Notes under the pieces: model-generated
What the model saw: only the letters and a program-made list of their open reading frames with translations
What the model was told of the DNA's origin: nothing
Databases searched by the model: none
Shown: one piece after another, positions 25,846-35,051 of the stretch
Numbering within the stretch: position 1 is the first letter of the stretch
How the letters are laid out: each line of letters begins with the position of its first letter
DNA from: Pseudomonas sp. IAC-BECa141
GTDB lineage: Bacteria; Pseudomonadota; Gammaproteobacteria; Pseudomonadales; Pseudomonadaceae
Reading direction: 5' to 3'
Length of the DNA: 64,000 bases
NCBI RefSeq assembly: GCF_020544405.1
Contig: NZ_CP065410.1
Coordinates: 248,001 to 312,000 of the forward strand
Position numbers and translations under genes: made by a program

Positions 25846-26511
25846 TCAGGACTCCTGGTCGTGCCGATTGACCCGCTCTTCCAGCTTGTTCTGGAAGTGC
25901 GACAGCACCGTGGCCAGAATCCAGTAGATCAGCGCGGCGGCAAGATACATGGTGAAGACTTCGAAAGTCCGGGCGGTAATCAGTTGTGCCTGACGGAACA
26001 GCTCCGGCACCTGAATGGTGGCGGCCAGTGCGGTGTCCTTGACCAGTGAAATGAAGCTGTTGCCCAGCGGCGGCAAGGCCGTGCGCATGGCCTGCGGCAG
26101 GATGGCCCGGCGCAGGGTCTGCGCGCGGGTCATGCCGATGCTCGCAGCGGCTTCCCACTGGCCGCGTTCGATCGAACCGATCGCGGCACGCAGGATTTCA
26201 CAGGCATAGGCGGCCATGTTCAGCGAGAAGCCGATCAGCGCCGCCGGCAGCGGGTCGAGTTCCATGCCCAATTGCGGCAAGCCGTAATAGATCACGAACA
26301 GTTGCACCAGCAACGGCGTGCCGCGAAAGAACGACACGTAGATGCGGGCCAGCCAGCTGACCGACTTGAAACGCGACAGGCGCATCAACGCCAGGCCAAA
26401 GCCCAGCAGCAGGCCGAAGAACATGCCGCCGAGGCTGAGGATTACCGTGTAGTACGCGCCCTTCAAGAGGAAGGGCGCGGAGTCCAGTGCGAGTTGGAAA
26501 GCCTCTTCCAT
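25846..26511 (-). CDS. tcyL: Cystine-type ABC transporter permease
   Basis: This 221-residue HisM/YecS-family permease has about four to five membrane segments, starting at residues 16-38. F-R-G-T-P-L-L-V-Q-L-F lies near 65-75 and the EAA loop reads W-E-A-A-A-S-I-G-M-T-R-A-Q-T-L-R. Its start shares one base with the stop of tcyJ and its stop is 3 nt from tcyN. One permease gene only, as in TcyJLN, implies a homodimeric channel. Confidence 0.88.
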   Translation of the reverse strand: MEEAFQLALDSAPFLLKGAYYTVILSLGGMFFGLLLGFGLALMRLSRFKSVSWLARIYVSFFRGTPLLVQLFVIYYGLPQLGMELDPLPAALIGFSLNMAAYACEILRAAIGSIERGQWEAAASIGMTRAQTLRRAILPQAMRTALPPLGNSFISLVKDTALAATIQVPELFRQAQLITARTFEVFTMYLAAALIYWILATVLSHFQNKLEERVNRHDQES

Positions 26512-27311
26512 TATTTGGTGACGTCAGCGTTGAAGTATTTCGTGGACAGCTTCTCAAGGGTGCCGTCGGCACGCAGTTCGTCGAGGGCCTTGTTCACGGC
26601 GGCCAGCAGCTCAGGCTCGCCTTTGCGCAGGGCAATACCGGCTTCCTGACGCGAGAAGGCTTCACCGGCAGCGACGGTTTTCGGCGCTTTCTTGGCATAT
26701 TCCAGCGCAGCCAGACGGTCGATCAGGATGGCGTCGGTACGGCCGTTGTTCAGGTCGGCGAACTTGGTCGGATCATCGTCGTAGGTGCGAACGTCGGCAC
26801 CCGGCACGTTGGCGCGGACCCACTGTTCGTAGTTGGTGCCCAGACCCACGCCGACTTTCTTGCCGGACAGGTCAGCGGCGGACTTGATGTTCAGCGCGGC
26901 GGCCTTGTCTTTCAGCACCAGCGCCTGAATCCCGGAAACGGTGTACGGCTCGGAGAAGTCATATTTCTTCTTGCGCTCGTCGGAGATGGTCACCTGATTG
27001 ACCACGACGTCCAGACGTTTGGATTCCAGGGCCGCGAGGATGCCGTCCCATTTGGTCGGCTGGATCTTGGCCTTCACGCCCAGCTTCTTGGCCAGTGCTT
27101 CGGACAGCTCGACTTCGAAACCGGACAGCTTGCCGTTCTCGTCAACGAAGCTGAATGGTGGGTAAGTGCCTTCCAGGCCGACGTTGATAACGCCTTTGTC
27201 CTTGATCTGTTGCAGTTGTTCACCGGCAACGGCGCTGCTGATCAGACCGGCGCTCAGTGCCAGGCCCAGCGAACCTACCAGCAGATTTCGACGTAGTGCG
27301 GAAAGAATCAT
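26511..27311 (-). CDS. tcyJ: Cystine-type periplasmic binding protein
   Basis: This 266-residue protein has a signal peptide (basic R-R-N-L-L, hydrophobic core, cleavage near A-V-A-G) and a family 3 solute-binding fold. Marks include I-N-V-G-L-E-G-T-Y-P-P-F-S-F, L-S-G-F-E-V-E-L-S-E-A-L, W-D-G-I-L-A-A-L and V-V-N-Q-V-T-I-S-D-E-R-K-K-K-Y-D-F. The last pattern is typical of FliY/TcyJ cystine receptors. It is first in the operon. The ATG follows GGGGCTTGTC, so its ribosome-binding site is moderate. Confidence 0.88.
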   Translation of the reverse strand: MILSALRRNLLVGSLGLALSAGLISSAVAGEQLQQIKDKGVINVGLEGTYPPFSFVDENGKLSGFEVELSEALAKKLGVKAKIQPTKWDGILAALESKRLDVVVNQVTISDERKKKYDFSEPYTVSGIQALVLKDKAAALNIKSAADLSGKKVGVGLGTNYEQWVRANVPGADVRTYDDDPTKFADLNNGRTDAILIDRLAALEYAKKAPKTVAAGEAFSRQEAGIALRKGEPELLAAVNKALDELRADGTLEKLSTKYFNADVTK

Positions 27312-27623
27312 GACAAGCCCCTGTGTTTTCTTATGGAAGACGCTTAAGGAAAGTTGGCGAATCCGGGAATTGGACGACAGCGCTATCCTGCCTTAAAGCA
27401 GCTTATGCGTCTCTCGCGAAATTCGCCTGCGGCGAGACTATATGCCGGCTCTTTTAGAATGGAAAATAATGAATTTTCAATTTGTTATTCTTCTTTGGAA
27501 TATTTGTTGTTGTTTTGCGAGTGTTCCCTGGCTCCGCGTCCCCTTTGAAAGGGGACACGGAGCATCCCGGGCTGCATTCCCATGCAGGGCGTGGGGAACG
27601 AGCGCTGCGGTACGCGCTTCGAA
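27312..27623. repeat. Intergenic region with REP-like hairpins between tcyJ and dcyD
   Basis: No gene. The left half is the tcyJ promoter region. At 27533-27561 TCCGCGTCCCCT pairs with AGGGGACaCGGA around TTGAA, and a second palindromic unit (CCCATGCAGGGCGTGGGG) follows to about 27600. These are intergenic repeats seen in pseudomonads; as a hairpin downstream of dcyD they may stop transcription or protect the mRNA end. Confidence 0.6.
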
Positions 27624-28628
27624 TTACAGAAAGTCCTTGTAAGCGAACAACGCCGGAGCGCCGCCGGTGTGCAGGAAGATGATCGGGCCTTCATCGAAGC
27701 GCCCGCGTCCGATACCGTCGAGCAGCCCGGCCATGGCTTTGCCGGTGTAGACCGGATCGAGCAGCACCGCGTCCTGGCTGGCCAGCAGCTTCACTGCCGA
27801 CAGCGTCCCGGCATTTGGCTCGCCATAGCGCGGGCCGAAGTATTCGTCCCACAGCTCGACCTTGAAGCTGTCCGGCAGCGCCACGCCCAGCAGGTCGGCG
27901 GTGCGTTCGGCCAAGCCCTGGACTTTCGGGCGCTGATCTTCTTCGCTGCGCGAAACCGTTACGCCGATCACCGGCAGTTGCGGCAGGGCTTCGCTCAACG
28001 CCAACGCCAGACCGCTGTGGGTGCCGGCACTGCCCGAGGCCAGGACCACGGCGGAAAATTGCAGCCCGGTGTCCTTGATCTGCTCAGCCAGCTCCAGACC
28101 GGCGCGCACGTAACCCAGCGCGCCGAGGGCGTTGGAGCCACCGATCGGCACCAGATACGGCTTCTTGCCGTTGCTGCGCAGGCGCACGGCGAGGGCGGCC
28201 AGTTGTTCGTCGGCGTTATCGAGGTTGTCGACCAGCTCGACCTTGGTGTCGAACAGATCCAGCAGCAGGCGGTTGCCGTTGCCGGTGTAGTTGCTGTCAT
28301 CGGTGCCCAGCGGATTTTCCAGCAGGGCCACGCAGCCCAGGCCCAGTTTCGCGGCCAGCGCGGCGGTCTGGCGAACGTGGTTCGATTGCAGTGCGCCGGC
28401 GGTGATCAGGGTGTCCGCGCCTTGGGCGAGGGCATCGGCGGCGAGGTATTCAAGCTTGCGCAGCTTGTTGCCGCCCATGGCCAGCGGCGTCAGGTCATCG
28501 CGCTTGATGTAGACATCGCGGCCGAGCCAGGTGGACAGGCGTTCAAGTTTTTCCAGTGGGGTCGGTTGGCCGAGCAGGTCGAGGCGGTTAAAGCGTTGCA
28601 GCTGTTGTTTGATCGGTTGTGTGGACAT
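27624..28628 (-). CDS. dcyD: D-cysteine desulfhydrase (PLP-dependent, ACC-deaminase-like)
   Basis: This 334-residue fold-type II PLP enzyme degrades D-cysteine to pyruvate, H2S and ammonia in E. coli. The PLP lysine is Lys55 in [12 protein letters not shown], and Q-S-N-H-V-R-Q-T-A lies near 80. The phosphate-binding turn is [10 protein letters not shown]. The ATG at 28628 gives M-S-T-Q-P-I-K-Q-Q, the usual start; the frame is open 76 codons further up but that part is antisense to the serine acetyltransferase gene. Adjacency to a cystine importer supports the desulfhydrase name over ACC deaminase, which shares the fold. Confidence 0.85.
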   Translation of the reverse strand: MSTQPIKQQLQRFNRLDLLGQPTPLEKLERLSTWLGRDVYIKRDDLTPLAMGGNKLRKLEYLAADALAQGADTLITAGALQSNHVRQTAALAAKLGLGCVALLENPLGTDDSNYTGNGNRLLLDLFDTKVELVDNLDNADEQLAALAVRLRSNGKKPYLVPIGGSNALGALGYVRAGLELAEQIKDTGLQFSAVVLASGSAGTHSGLALALSEALPQLPVIGVTVSRSEEDQRPKVQGLAERTADLLGVALPDSFKVELWDEYFGPRYGEPNAGTLSAVKLLASQDAVLLDPVYTGKAMAGLLDGIGRGRFDEGPIIFLHTGGAPALFAYKDFL

Positions 28629-28818
28629 GGTTCCGTACTGGCGGAGGAAGATCACAGGACTATAGGCACGCCGATTTTCCGGGGCAACCGCCAATCGCTT
28701 ATAGCCAAAAGTGCTTGGGCCAGCACTATCGGTTCTTAATTCGCGCCCGTGGGCTTGCCGTAAAGTAGTCGCCGTTGACGCGGCCAGACAGTCCGGCCGC
28801 CCGTGAGGAGTCTTTACC

Positions 28819-29745
28819 GTGAGCGAGCGTTCCAGCCATTGGCAATTGCAGACCATCGTCAGCCAGCTGCGTACCGCGCGGGATCAGTGGCGGGCACAAA
28901 ATGGCCGTGCTTCCGGCGAGCAGGGCGGGCGCGAATTGCCGTCCCGTGATGCGATGGCGCAGATCCTTGAAGCCCTGTGCGGCGCGCTGTTTCCGATGCG
29001 GCTGGGGCCGGTGGATCTGCGTGAAGAGAGCGAAGATTTTTACGTCGGGCACACCCTCGATGTTGCGTTGAATGCGTTGCTGGCCCAGGCACGACTTGAA
29101 CTGCGTTACGTCGCCCGCCACAGCGCCCGGGATGACAGCGAAGTCGAGGCGCAGGCCACCAGGATCATTCAGGATTTCGCTCTGGCGCTGCCGGGCCTGC
29201 GCAGTCTGCTCGACACCGATGTGCTGGCGGCGTATCACGGCGATCCGGCGGCGCGCAGCGTCGATGAAGTGCTGCTGTGCTATCCGGGGATTCTGGCGGT
29301 GATCCACCATCGTCTGGCTCACCATTTGTACAGCGCAGGCCTGCCGCTGCTGGCGCGGATCAGTTCGGAAATCGCCCACTCGGCAACCGGCATCGATATT
29401 CACCCGGGCGCGCAGATCGGCCGCAGTTTCTTCATCGATCACGGGACGGGAGTGGTGATCGGCGAGACCGCGATCATTGGCGAGCGCGTTCGGATCTATC
29501 AGGCGGTGACCCTCGGCGCCAAACGCTTCCCGGCGGACGAGGACGGCCAGTTGCAGAAGGGCCATCCGCGGCATCCGATCGTCGAGGACGACGTGGTGAT
29601 CTACGCCGGAGCGACGATTCTCGGGCGGATCACCATCGGCAAAGGCTCGACCATCGGCGGCAACGTCTGGCTGACCCGCAGCGTGCCGGCCGGGTGCAAC
29701 CTGACCCAGGCCAATCTGCAGCATGATGACGGGACACAGAAGTAA
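28819..29745 (+). CDS. epsC: Serine O-acetyltransferase, long EpsC-like form
   Basis: This 308-residue enzyme makes O-acetylserine for cysteine synthesis. The N-terminal helical domain spans about 1-170. The left-handed beta-helix follows with [28 protein letters not shown], then A-V-T-L-G-A-K and a C-terminal [12 protein letters not shown]. The conserved H-P-G-A and D-H-G-T-G motifs are those of SAT. It is longer than classical CysE (about 260). The start is GTG, preceded by GTGAGGAG at the right distance. It is divergent from dcyD, so cysteine synthesis and D-cysteine breakdown share one intergenic region. Confidence 0.85.
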   Translation: MSERSSHWQLQTIVSQLRTARDQWRAQNGRASGEQGGRELPSRDAMAQILEALCGALFPMRLGPVDLREESEDFYVGHTLDVALNALLAQARLELRYVARHSARDDSEVEAQATRIIQDFALALPGLRSLLDTDVLAAYHGDPAARSVDEVLLCYPGILAVIHHRLAHHLYSAGLPLLARISSEIAHSATGIDIHPGAQIGRSFFIDHGTGVVIGETAIIGERVRIYQAVTLGAKRFPADEDGQLQKGHPRHPIVEDDVVIYAGATILGRITIGKGSTIGGNVWLTRSVPAGCNLTQANLQHDDGTQK

Positions 29746-29757
29746 CACTTGCGCCTC

Positions 29758-29784
29758 ATCGTTCCCGCGCAAGGCGGGAACGAT
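29758..29784. repeat. REP-like hairpin after serine acetyltransferase
   Basis: ATCGTTCCCGC (29758-29768) pairs perfectly with GCGGGAACGAT (29774-29784). No T tract follows. Confidence 0.8.
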
Positions 29785-29873
29785 CGCTCTCACTAAAGCG
29801 TCATACCCCTCCTTGAGCTAGCGTACGAAAGGTACCGCTGAGCCCTGCGATTAGTCCTGAGCGTACTATCCAT

Positions 29874-29903
29874 GTTTAACTTGAACGTTCATTCAAGTTA
29901 AAC
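29874..29903. promoter_or_regulatory. Perfect 12-bp-arm palindrome, candidate BetI operator upstream of betT
   Basis: GTTTAACTTGAA (29874-29885) and its exact complement (29892-29903) flank CGTTCA. The core TTGAACGTTCATTCAA resembles BetI (TetR-family) operators that repress choline genes in pseudomonads. It lies 91 nt before betT. betI itself is not in the window. Confidence 0.65.
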
Positions 29904-29994
29904 CGGCGGTTCGCTGCCCGCTCACAACAGGAGGCTTGCCTTTGCTGAGTCCGATCATTTCAGCCATTTTCCAACCCCGTGAGGTGCACCGTTC

Positions 29995-31995
29995 ATGAGC
30001 GCATCCTCCACCCCCGCCAGCGGTCTGGTGCGCATGAATCCACCGGTGTTCTGGTTCGCCGCAACGGTGATCCTGCTGTTCGGCCTGACGGTCATCGCCA
30101 TGCCGGAACAGGCCGGCGCCTGGCTTCTCGAAGCGCAGAACTGGGCGGCCAACACGGTCGGCTGGTACTACATGCTCGCGATGACCCTCTATCTGATCTT
30201 CGTGGTGGTCACCGCATTGTCGGGCTACGGCAAGATCAAACTCGGTGCCGACCACGACGAACCCGAATTCAGTTACCTGTCCTGGGCCGGCATGCTGTTC
30301 GCCGCCGGGATCAGCATCACGCTGTTTTTCTTCTGCGTGTCCGAACCGCTGACCCACATGATCCAGCCGCCGCAAGGCGAGGCCGGCACGGCTGAAGCGG
30401 CGCGTCAGGGGATGCAGATTCTGTTTCTGCACTGGGGTCTGCACGGCTGGGGCGTGTTCGCTTTCGTCGGCATGGCGCTGGCGTATTTCGCCTACCGGCA
30501 CAACCTGCCGCTGGCCCTGCGTTCGGCGCTGTACCCGCTGATCGGCAAGCGCATCAATGGCCCCATCGGTTACGCGGTGGACGGCTTCGGCATCATCGCC
30601 ACGGTGTTCGGCCTCGGTGCGGACATGGGCTTCGGCGTGCTCCATCTCAACTCGGGTCTGGATTACCTGTTTGGCATCGCTCACACCCAGTGGATTCAGG
30701 TCGGCCTGATTACGTTGATGATGGGCGCGGCGATCATCGTGGCCGTCTCCGGCGTGGATAAAGGCGTGCGGGTCATGTCCGACATCAACATGCTGCTGGC
30801 CTGCGCGCTGCTGCTGTTCGTGTTGTTCGCCGGCCCCACACAGCATCTGCTCAACACCCTGATCCAGAATCTGGGCGACTACCTCGGCGCGTTGCCGATG
30901 AAGAGTTTCGACCTCTACGCCTACAACAAACCGAGCGACTGGCTCGGCGGCTGGACGGTGTTCTACTGGGCCTGGTGGATTGCATGGTCGCCGTTCGTGG
31001 GCCTGTTCATCGCACGGATTTCCCGTGGCCGGACCATCCGCGAATTCGTCTTCGGCGTGCTGCTGATCCCGCTCGGTTTCACCCTGGCGTGGATGTCGAT
31101 CTTCGGCAACAGCGCCATCGACCAGGTGCTCAATCACGGTATGTCGGCTCTGGGCATGTCGGCCCTAGACAACCCGTCGATGACCCTCTACCTGTTGCTG
31201 GAAACCTACCCGTGGAGCAAGACCGTCATTGCGGTGACGGTGTTTATCAGCTTCGTGTTCTTCGTCACGTCTGCCGACTCCGGCACTGTGGTGCTCTCGA
31301 CCCTGTCGGCCAAGGGCGGAAACCCGGATGAAGACGGGCCGAAATGGCTGCGGGTGTTCTGGGGCGCGATGACCGCACTGATCACCAGTGCGCTGCTGTT
31401 CTCCGGCAGCATCGATGCGCTGAAGTCGGCGGTGGTGCTGACCTCGCTGCCCTTCTCGATGATTCTGCTGCTGATGATGTGGGGCCTGCACAAAGCCTTC
31501 TATCTGGAGTCGCAGAAGCAGATCGCGCAACTGCATTCGCTGGCGCCGGTGTCCGGCTCACGGCGGGGCAAGGGCGGCTGGCGTCAGCGCCTGAGTCAGG
31601 CCGTGCACTTCCCGTCGCGGGACGAGGTGTACCGCTTCATGGACACCACGGTGAAACCGGCCATCGAGGAAGTGACGGCCGTGTTCGCCGAGAAAGGGCT
31701 CAATGTCGTTACGCAACCCGATCCGGCGCACGACAGCGTCAGCCTGGAAATCGGTCACGGCGAGCAGCACCCTTTCATCTACCAGGTGCAGATGCGCGGC
31801 TACTTCACTCCTTCGTTCGCCCGCGGTGGCATGGGCTCCAAGCAGCTCAACAATCGCCGCTATTACCGCGCCGAAGTGCATCTGAGCGAGGGCAGTCAGG
31901 ACTACGATCTGGTCGGTTACACGAAAGAGCAGATCATCAACGACATCCTCGACCAGTACGAACGGCACATGCAGTTCCTGCATCTGGTGCGTTGA
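29995..31995 (+). CDS. betT: BCCT-family choline/glycine-betaine transporter
   Basis: This 666-residue inner-membrane transporter has twelve membrane segments in about the first 510 residues. The BCCT signature Trp-rich segment, W-T-V-F-Y-W-A-W-W-I-A-W-S-P-F-V-G, lies near 318-335, followed by I-S-R-G-R-T-I-R-E-F. The cytosolic C-terminal tail of about 150 residues (from about 515) is the extended form seen in osmoregulated BetT proteins, where it controls activity. It imports choline (or betaine) for osmoprotection and carbon use. The palindrome 91 nt upstream points to BetI control. The ATG is preceded by CCCGTGAGG. Confidence 0.9.
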   Translation: MSASSTPASGLVRMNPPVFWFAATVILLFGLTVIAMPEQAGAWLLEAQNWAANTVGWYYMLAMTLYLIFVVVTALSGYGKIKLGADHDEPEFSYLSWAGMLFAAGISITLFFFCVSEPLTHMIQPPQGEAGTAEAARQGMQILFLHWGLHGWGVFAFVGMALAYFAYRHNLPLALRSALYPLIGKRINGPIGYAVDGFGIIATVFGLGADMGFGVLHLNSGLDYLFGIAHTQWIQVGLITLMMGAAIIVAVSGVDKGVRVMSDINMLLACALLLFVLFAGPTQHLLNTLIQNLGDYLGALPMKSFDLYAYNKPSDWLGGWTVFYWAWWIAWSPFVGLFIARISRGRTIREFVFGVLLIPLGFTLAWMSIFGNSAIDQVLNHGMSALGMSALDNPSMTLYLLLETYPWSKTVIAVTVFISFVFFVTSADSGTVVLSTLSAKGGNPDEDGPKWLRVFWGAMTALITSALLFSGSIDALKSAVVLTSLPFSMILLLMMWGLHKAFYLESQKQIAQLHSLAPVSGSRRGKGGWRQRLSQAVHFPSRDEVYRFMDTTVKPAIEEVTAVFAEKGLNVVTQPDPAHDSVSLEIGHGEQHPFIYQVQMRGYFTPSFARGGMGSKQLNNRRYYRAEVHLSEGSQDYDLVGYTKEQIINDILDQYERHMQFLHLVR

Positions 31996-32019
31996 TCGGG
32001 GCAGGGCGCCGGGACGTTT

Positions 32020-32280
32020 TCAGGTCTCGGCGCTCAGCACCATGAACAACACCATCGCCGCAATCGGCACGCCGAACACGGCACTGCCGATCGCAATCTC
32101 CGACCCCAGCGTCTGCCCGGCGTGCACCACGCCGACCGCCCCGTTGATCACCGTCAACGCCAGCCACAACGCCGCGAAGCCATAGGCCAGCGTCTGCCGA
32201 CTGAAGCCGATGCGCTCGCCGATGTAGAACATCAGCGCCAGCAGGATCAGGCCGAAGAAGATGATGATTGCGGTGTGCAT
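32020..32280 (-). CDS. Small conserved membrane protein
   Basis: This 86-residue protein has three predicted membrane segments: about 4-21 (I-I-I-F-F-G-L-I-L-L-A-L-M-F-Y-I), 31-50 and 62-82. A short loop I-G-E-R-I-G-F-S-R-Q lies between the first two. I do not recognise a functional family. It is convergent with betT, with 24 nt between the stops, and probably monocistronic. A role with betT is not indicated because the genes are on opposite strands. Confidence 0.65.
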   Translation of the reverse strand: MHTAIIIFFGLILLALMFYIGERIGFSRQTLAYGFAALWLALTVINGAVGVVHAGQTLGSEIAIGSAVFGVPIAAMVLFMVLSAET

Positions 32281-32472
32281 GGTCGGGATCTACCAGTGGA
32301 TGGGAGTCGTCCTGGCTTTGCTCGTGTTGAGCATAGGTCAGCTGTCGGGCTCATGCTGATCGACACATTTCGCCACGTATACATCTGTTTATGAGAGCTG
32401 TGTGCCAGGGCGCGTCCACCGCCGATCTGGCGATTAAACACGCGCCTGTCCACTAGGCTAATATCTCTCCAA

Positions 32473-32489
32473 GTGTGTATGGTGTGTAT
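32473..32489 (+). promoter_or_regulatory. Direct repeat GTGTGTAT x2 upstream of hicAB
   Basis: GTGTGTAT occurs at 32473-32480 and 32482-32489, 60 nt before hicA. Toxin-antitoxin operons are usually autorepressed at such repeats, so this is a candidate HicB (or HicAB) operator. Confidence 0.4.
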
Positions 32490-32548
32490 TGATGAAGAAG
32501 GACAGCTCTTAAAGTACGCAGCTCTTGCTGTCGAACGGGGCGAAGGAA

Positions 32549-32731
32549 ATGCGTAGTCGGGAAATGATCAGGATGATCGAGGAGGATGGATGGTATCTGG
32601 TCGCCGTCAAAGGCAGTCACCACCAATACAAACATCCGGGCAAGCCAGGGAGGGTGACGATCAAGCATCCGGATTCAGATCTTCCCAAGGGAACGATCAA
32701 CAGCATCTTGAAACAGGCGGGTTTGAAATGA
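32549..32731 (+). CDS. hicA: HicA toxin (type II TA, mRNA interferase)
   Basis: This 60-residue protein is of typical HicA length, with a dsRBD-like fold. It reads R-E-M-I-R-M-I-E-E-D-G-W then V-K-G-S-H-H-Q-Y-K-H-P, where His24 in G-S-H is the expected catalytic residue, and ends K-G-T-I-N-S-I-L-K-Q-A-G-L. The family cleaves mRNA and tmRNA and arrests growth. I place the ATG at 32549 after GAAGGAA. The hicB gene follows on the same strand. Confidence 0.88.
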   Translation: MRSREMIRMIEEDGWYLVAVKGSHHQYKHPGKPGRVTIKHPDSDLPKGTINSILKQAGLK

Positions 32732-32790
32732 AGCCCGTCATTGGAAACGAAATTCCCTTAATGGACATGTCAGAGGAAGGATTCACTTAC

Positions 32791-33192
32791 ATGAAATTCC
32801 CGGTCGTTCTGCACAAGGATGCCGACTCAGACTACGGAGTGATTATCCCGGATGTACCCGGGTGCTTCTCCGCAGGCACTACGGTAGCCGAAGCATTTGA
32901 CAACACTCAGGAGGCACTGGCCTTGCACTATGAAGGACTGGTCGCTGATGGCGCACCGTTGCCTCGGGTTCAGGACATTGATGCCCATCTCGAGAATCCG
33001 GATTACGCCGGCGGTATCTGGGGTGTAGTCGAGTTTGATATCACTCCCTACTTCGGCAAGTCGGTGCGCTTCAACGCTACGCTCCCGGAGCAGTTGCTGG
33101 AGCGTATTGACCAGACTGTACGACGTGATCAGCGTTACAGCTCTCGCTCCGGATTTCTGGCTGCTGCTGCCTTGCGTGAATTGTCAGCTTAA
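32791..33192 (+). CDS. hicB: HicB antitoxin
   Basis: This 133-residue protein has a partially degraded RNase-H-like N-terminal domain (F-P-V-V-L-H-K-D-A-D-S-D-Y-G-V, then D-V-P-G-C-F-S-A-G-T-T). Its C-terminal ribbon-helix-helix DNA-binding segment is F-N-A-T-L-P-E-Q-L-L-E-R-I followed by S-R-S-G-F-L. An ATG at 32728 overlapping the hicA stop would add 21 residues. I prefer 32791 because GAGGAAGG precedes it and the resulting N-terminus matches the family. It neutralises HicA and likely represses the operon. Confidence 0.85.
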   Translation: MKFPVVLHKDADSDYGVIIPDVPGCFSAGTTVAEAFDNTQEALALHYEGLVADGAPLPRVQDIDAHLENPDYAGGIWGVVEFDITPYFGKSVRFNATLPEQLLERIDQTVRRDQRYSSRSGFLAAAALRELSA

Positions 33193-33214
33193 GGCCGATT
33201 TACAGAATTCTGGG

Positions 33215-33952
33215 TCAGGTACTTTCTCGCTCGATGACTTGGCATTGCAGCAAATTAAGTCGCTGCACCTCATCGCTCGGCAGCACGCCCAGGCTTTCCA
33301 GCACCCGCGTCGCCGCGAGTACGCCGATCTCCAGCGCCGGCGGTTTGATGGTGCTCAGGCTCGGCAGCAGCATCTCGGCAAACGGGTAATCGCCGAAGCC
33401 GAGGACGGCGCAGTCTTCGGGGATCTTGAGGCCGGCGCGTTGCCCGGCGAGCAGGCCGCCGGCGGCGAGGTTGTCGTTGGCGAAGATGATGGCGTCCGGG
33501 CGTTGTGAGGCGTTCATCAGCGCTTCCATTCCTTGCTTGCCGGCCTCGAACGGGGCGTGATCGGCGTCCGGTGCGAACACCCACGGTTCCAGACCGAATT
33601 CACGCATGGTCGCGGCGTAACCGTCGCGGCGTTCCAGTGCGCTGAAGTCACCTGGCGCGCTGTTCTGCACGAAGGCGATTCGCCGATAGCCCTTGCCGTG
33701 CAAATAACGAGCGGCGTTGACCCCCACTTCGAAGTGCGAGAAACCGATCTGAATCGGTTCGCGATCCGGTTGGTAATCCCAGGTCTCGATCACCGGGATA
33801 TCCGCTTCGGCGAGCATCTTTTCCGTGCCCGGACTGTGGAAGTGACTGGTCACCACCAGCGCCGCCGGTGACCAGCCGAGGAATGCCCGTACCGCGTTTT
33901 CTTCTTGCTCCGCGCTGAAGTAACTCGAGGCCAGCAGCAGTTGGTAGCCATG
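33215..33952 (-). pseudogene. 5'-truncated LacI/GntR-type transcription regulator
   Basis: About 245 codons of a LacI-family regulator remain, from G-Y-Q-L-L-L-A-S-S-Y to the stop. They include V-V-T-S-H-F, G-Y-R-R-I-A-F-V-Q-N-S, F-A-N-D-N-L-A-A-G-G and L-G-F-G-D-Y-P-F-A. This is the ligand-binding core; the resemblance is to gluconate repressor GntR. The helix-turn-helix and about the first 90-100 residues are missing. At about 33950 the similarity stops abruptly and the opposite strand becomes a TonB-receptor fragment. The frame is open to 34282 on the minus strand, but that extension is antisense to the receptor and not protein-like. Without its DNA-binding domain it cannot act as a repressor. 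Confidence 0.8.
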
Positions 33953-35050
33953 AAGTTCCTTGAATACGTCGGCGGCCTGTTCTACATGCACGGCATGGAT
34001 GACGAGACCTATCAGCGCACGCTGACCACTACCACGCGCACAGATCGCGGCGTTGCCGATTACAGCACCACCAGCGACAGCTATGCAGTGTTCGGCGAGA
34101 GCACGCTGAATTTCACTTCGGACTTGCGTGGCATCGCCGGCCTGCGCTACACCCACGACGATCTGGAATACGATCACCGTCGAGTTTCCACTTCCGCCAC
34201 CACCGTCAGCGGCATTCAACCGGCCACCAGGAGTTCCGGTTCGGTGGACGAGGACGGTTGGTCCGGCCGGCTCGGTTTGCAATACGACCTGAGCGATACC
34301 GTCACCACTTATCTGACTTACTCGCGCGGCTACAAAGGCCCGGCCTACAACGTGTTCTTCAACATGCAGCCGCGCGACACCGAAGCGCTGAAACCGGAAA
34401 CCTCCAACACCTGGGAGGCGGGTATCAAAGCCTCAAGCTGGAATAATCGCCTGACCACCAACCTCGCGGTTTTCCACAGCGACTACGACAACTATCAGGC
34501 GAACTTCTTCGACACCGTCGCCGGGCAAGTCGTAACTCGGCTAATCAACGCCGGCAGCGTCAGCACCGAGGGTGTGGAACTTGATTTCGCTCTGCAGGCG
34601 ACCCAGCAACTGAAGTTCTCCGGCGCGCTGGCCTACACCCGCGCCCGGATTGATGAGTTCGCCTGCCCGGCCGGTGCGGCGGCGTCGTGCAACGTCAACG
34701 GCAAACCGCTGCCGTTCAGCCCGGACTGGAAAAGCTACGTGCGGGCCGACTACACCATCGCGCTGGATAACGGCCTGGATATCGAACTCGGCACCGACTA
34801 CAGCTGGCAGAGCGAAGTGCAGTACGACATCAGCCAGAACGCCGACACCAAACAGGGCGCCTACGGTCTCTGGAACGCCAGCGTGGCACTGGCCGATTAC
34901 TCCAATGGCTGGCGCGTGGCGTTGCTGGGCAAGAACCTCACCGACAAGACGTATTCGCCATTGCTCGCCAGCGGTGGCAACTACATCTACCGCGCTGTGC
35001 CGCGCGACGACGAGCGCTACTTCGGCGTGCAACTGCGCAAGGACTTCTGA
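33950..35050 (+). pseudogene. 5'-truncated TonB-dependent receptor
   Basis: From K-F-L-E-Y-V-G-G-L-F-Y-M onward (33953) about 366 codons encode the second half of an outer-membrane TonB-dependent receptor. Visible marks are G-L-R-Y-T-H-D-D, Y-L-T-Y-S-R-G-Y-K-G-P-A, L-K-P-E-T-S-N-T-W-E-A-G, N-A-G-S-V-S-T-E-G-V-E and the terminal F-G-V-Q-L-R-K-D-F. The signal peptide, TonB box, plug and first barrel strands (about 350-400 residues) are absent. The similarity begins exactly where that of the divergent LacI fragment ends, so a deletion fused the two genes. The remnant still precedes an NtaA-type monooxygenase by one base, which indicates that it once imported that enzyme's substrate. Confidence 0.8.
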
Positions 35051-35051
35051 G

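Noticed and set aside
33953..34282. N-terminal extension of the LacI fragment's open frame
   Set aside because: The extension is antisense to the TonB-receptor fragment and has no helix-turn-helix; it cannot be the true start of the regulator.
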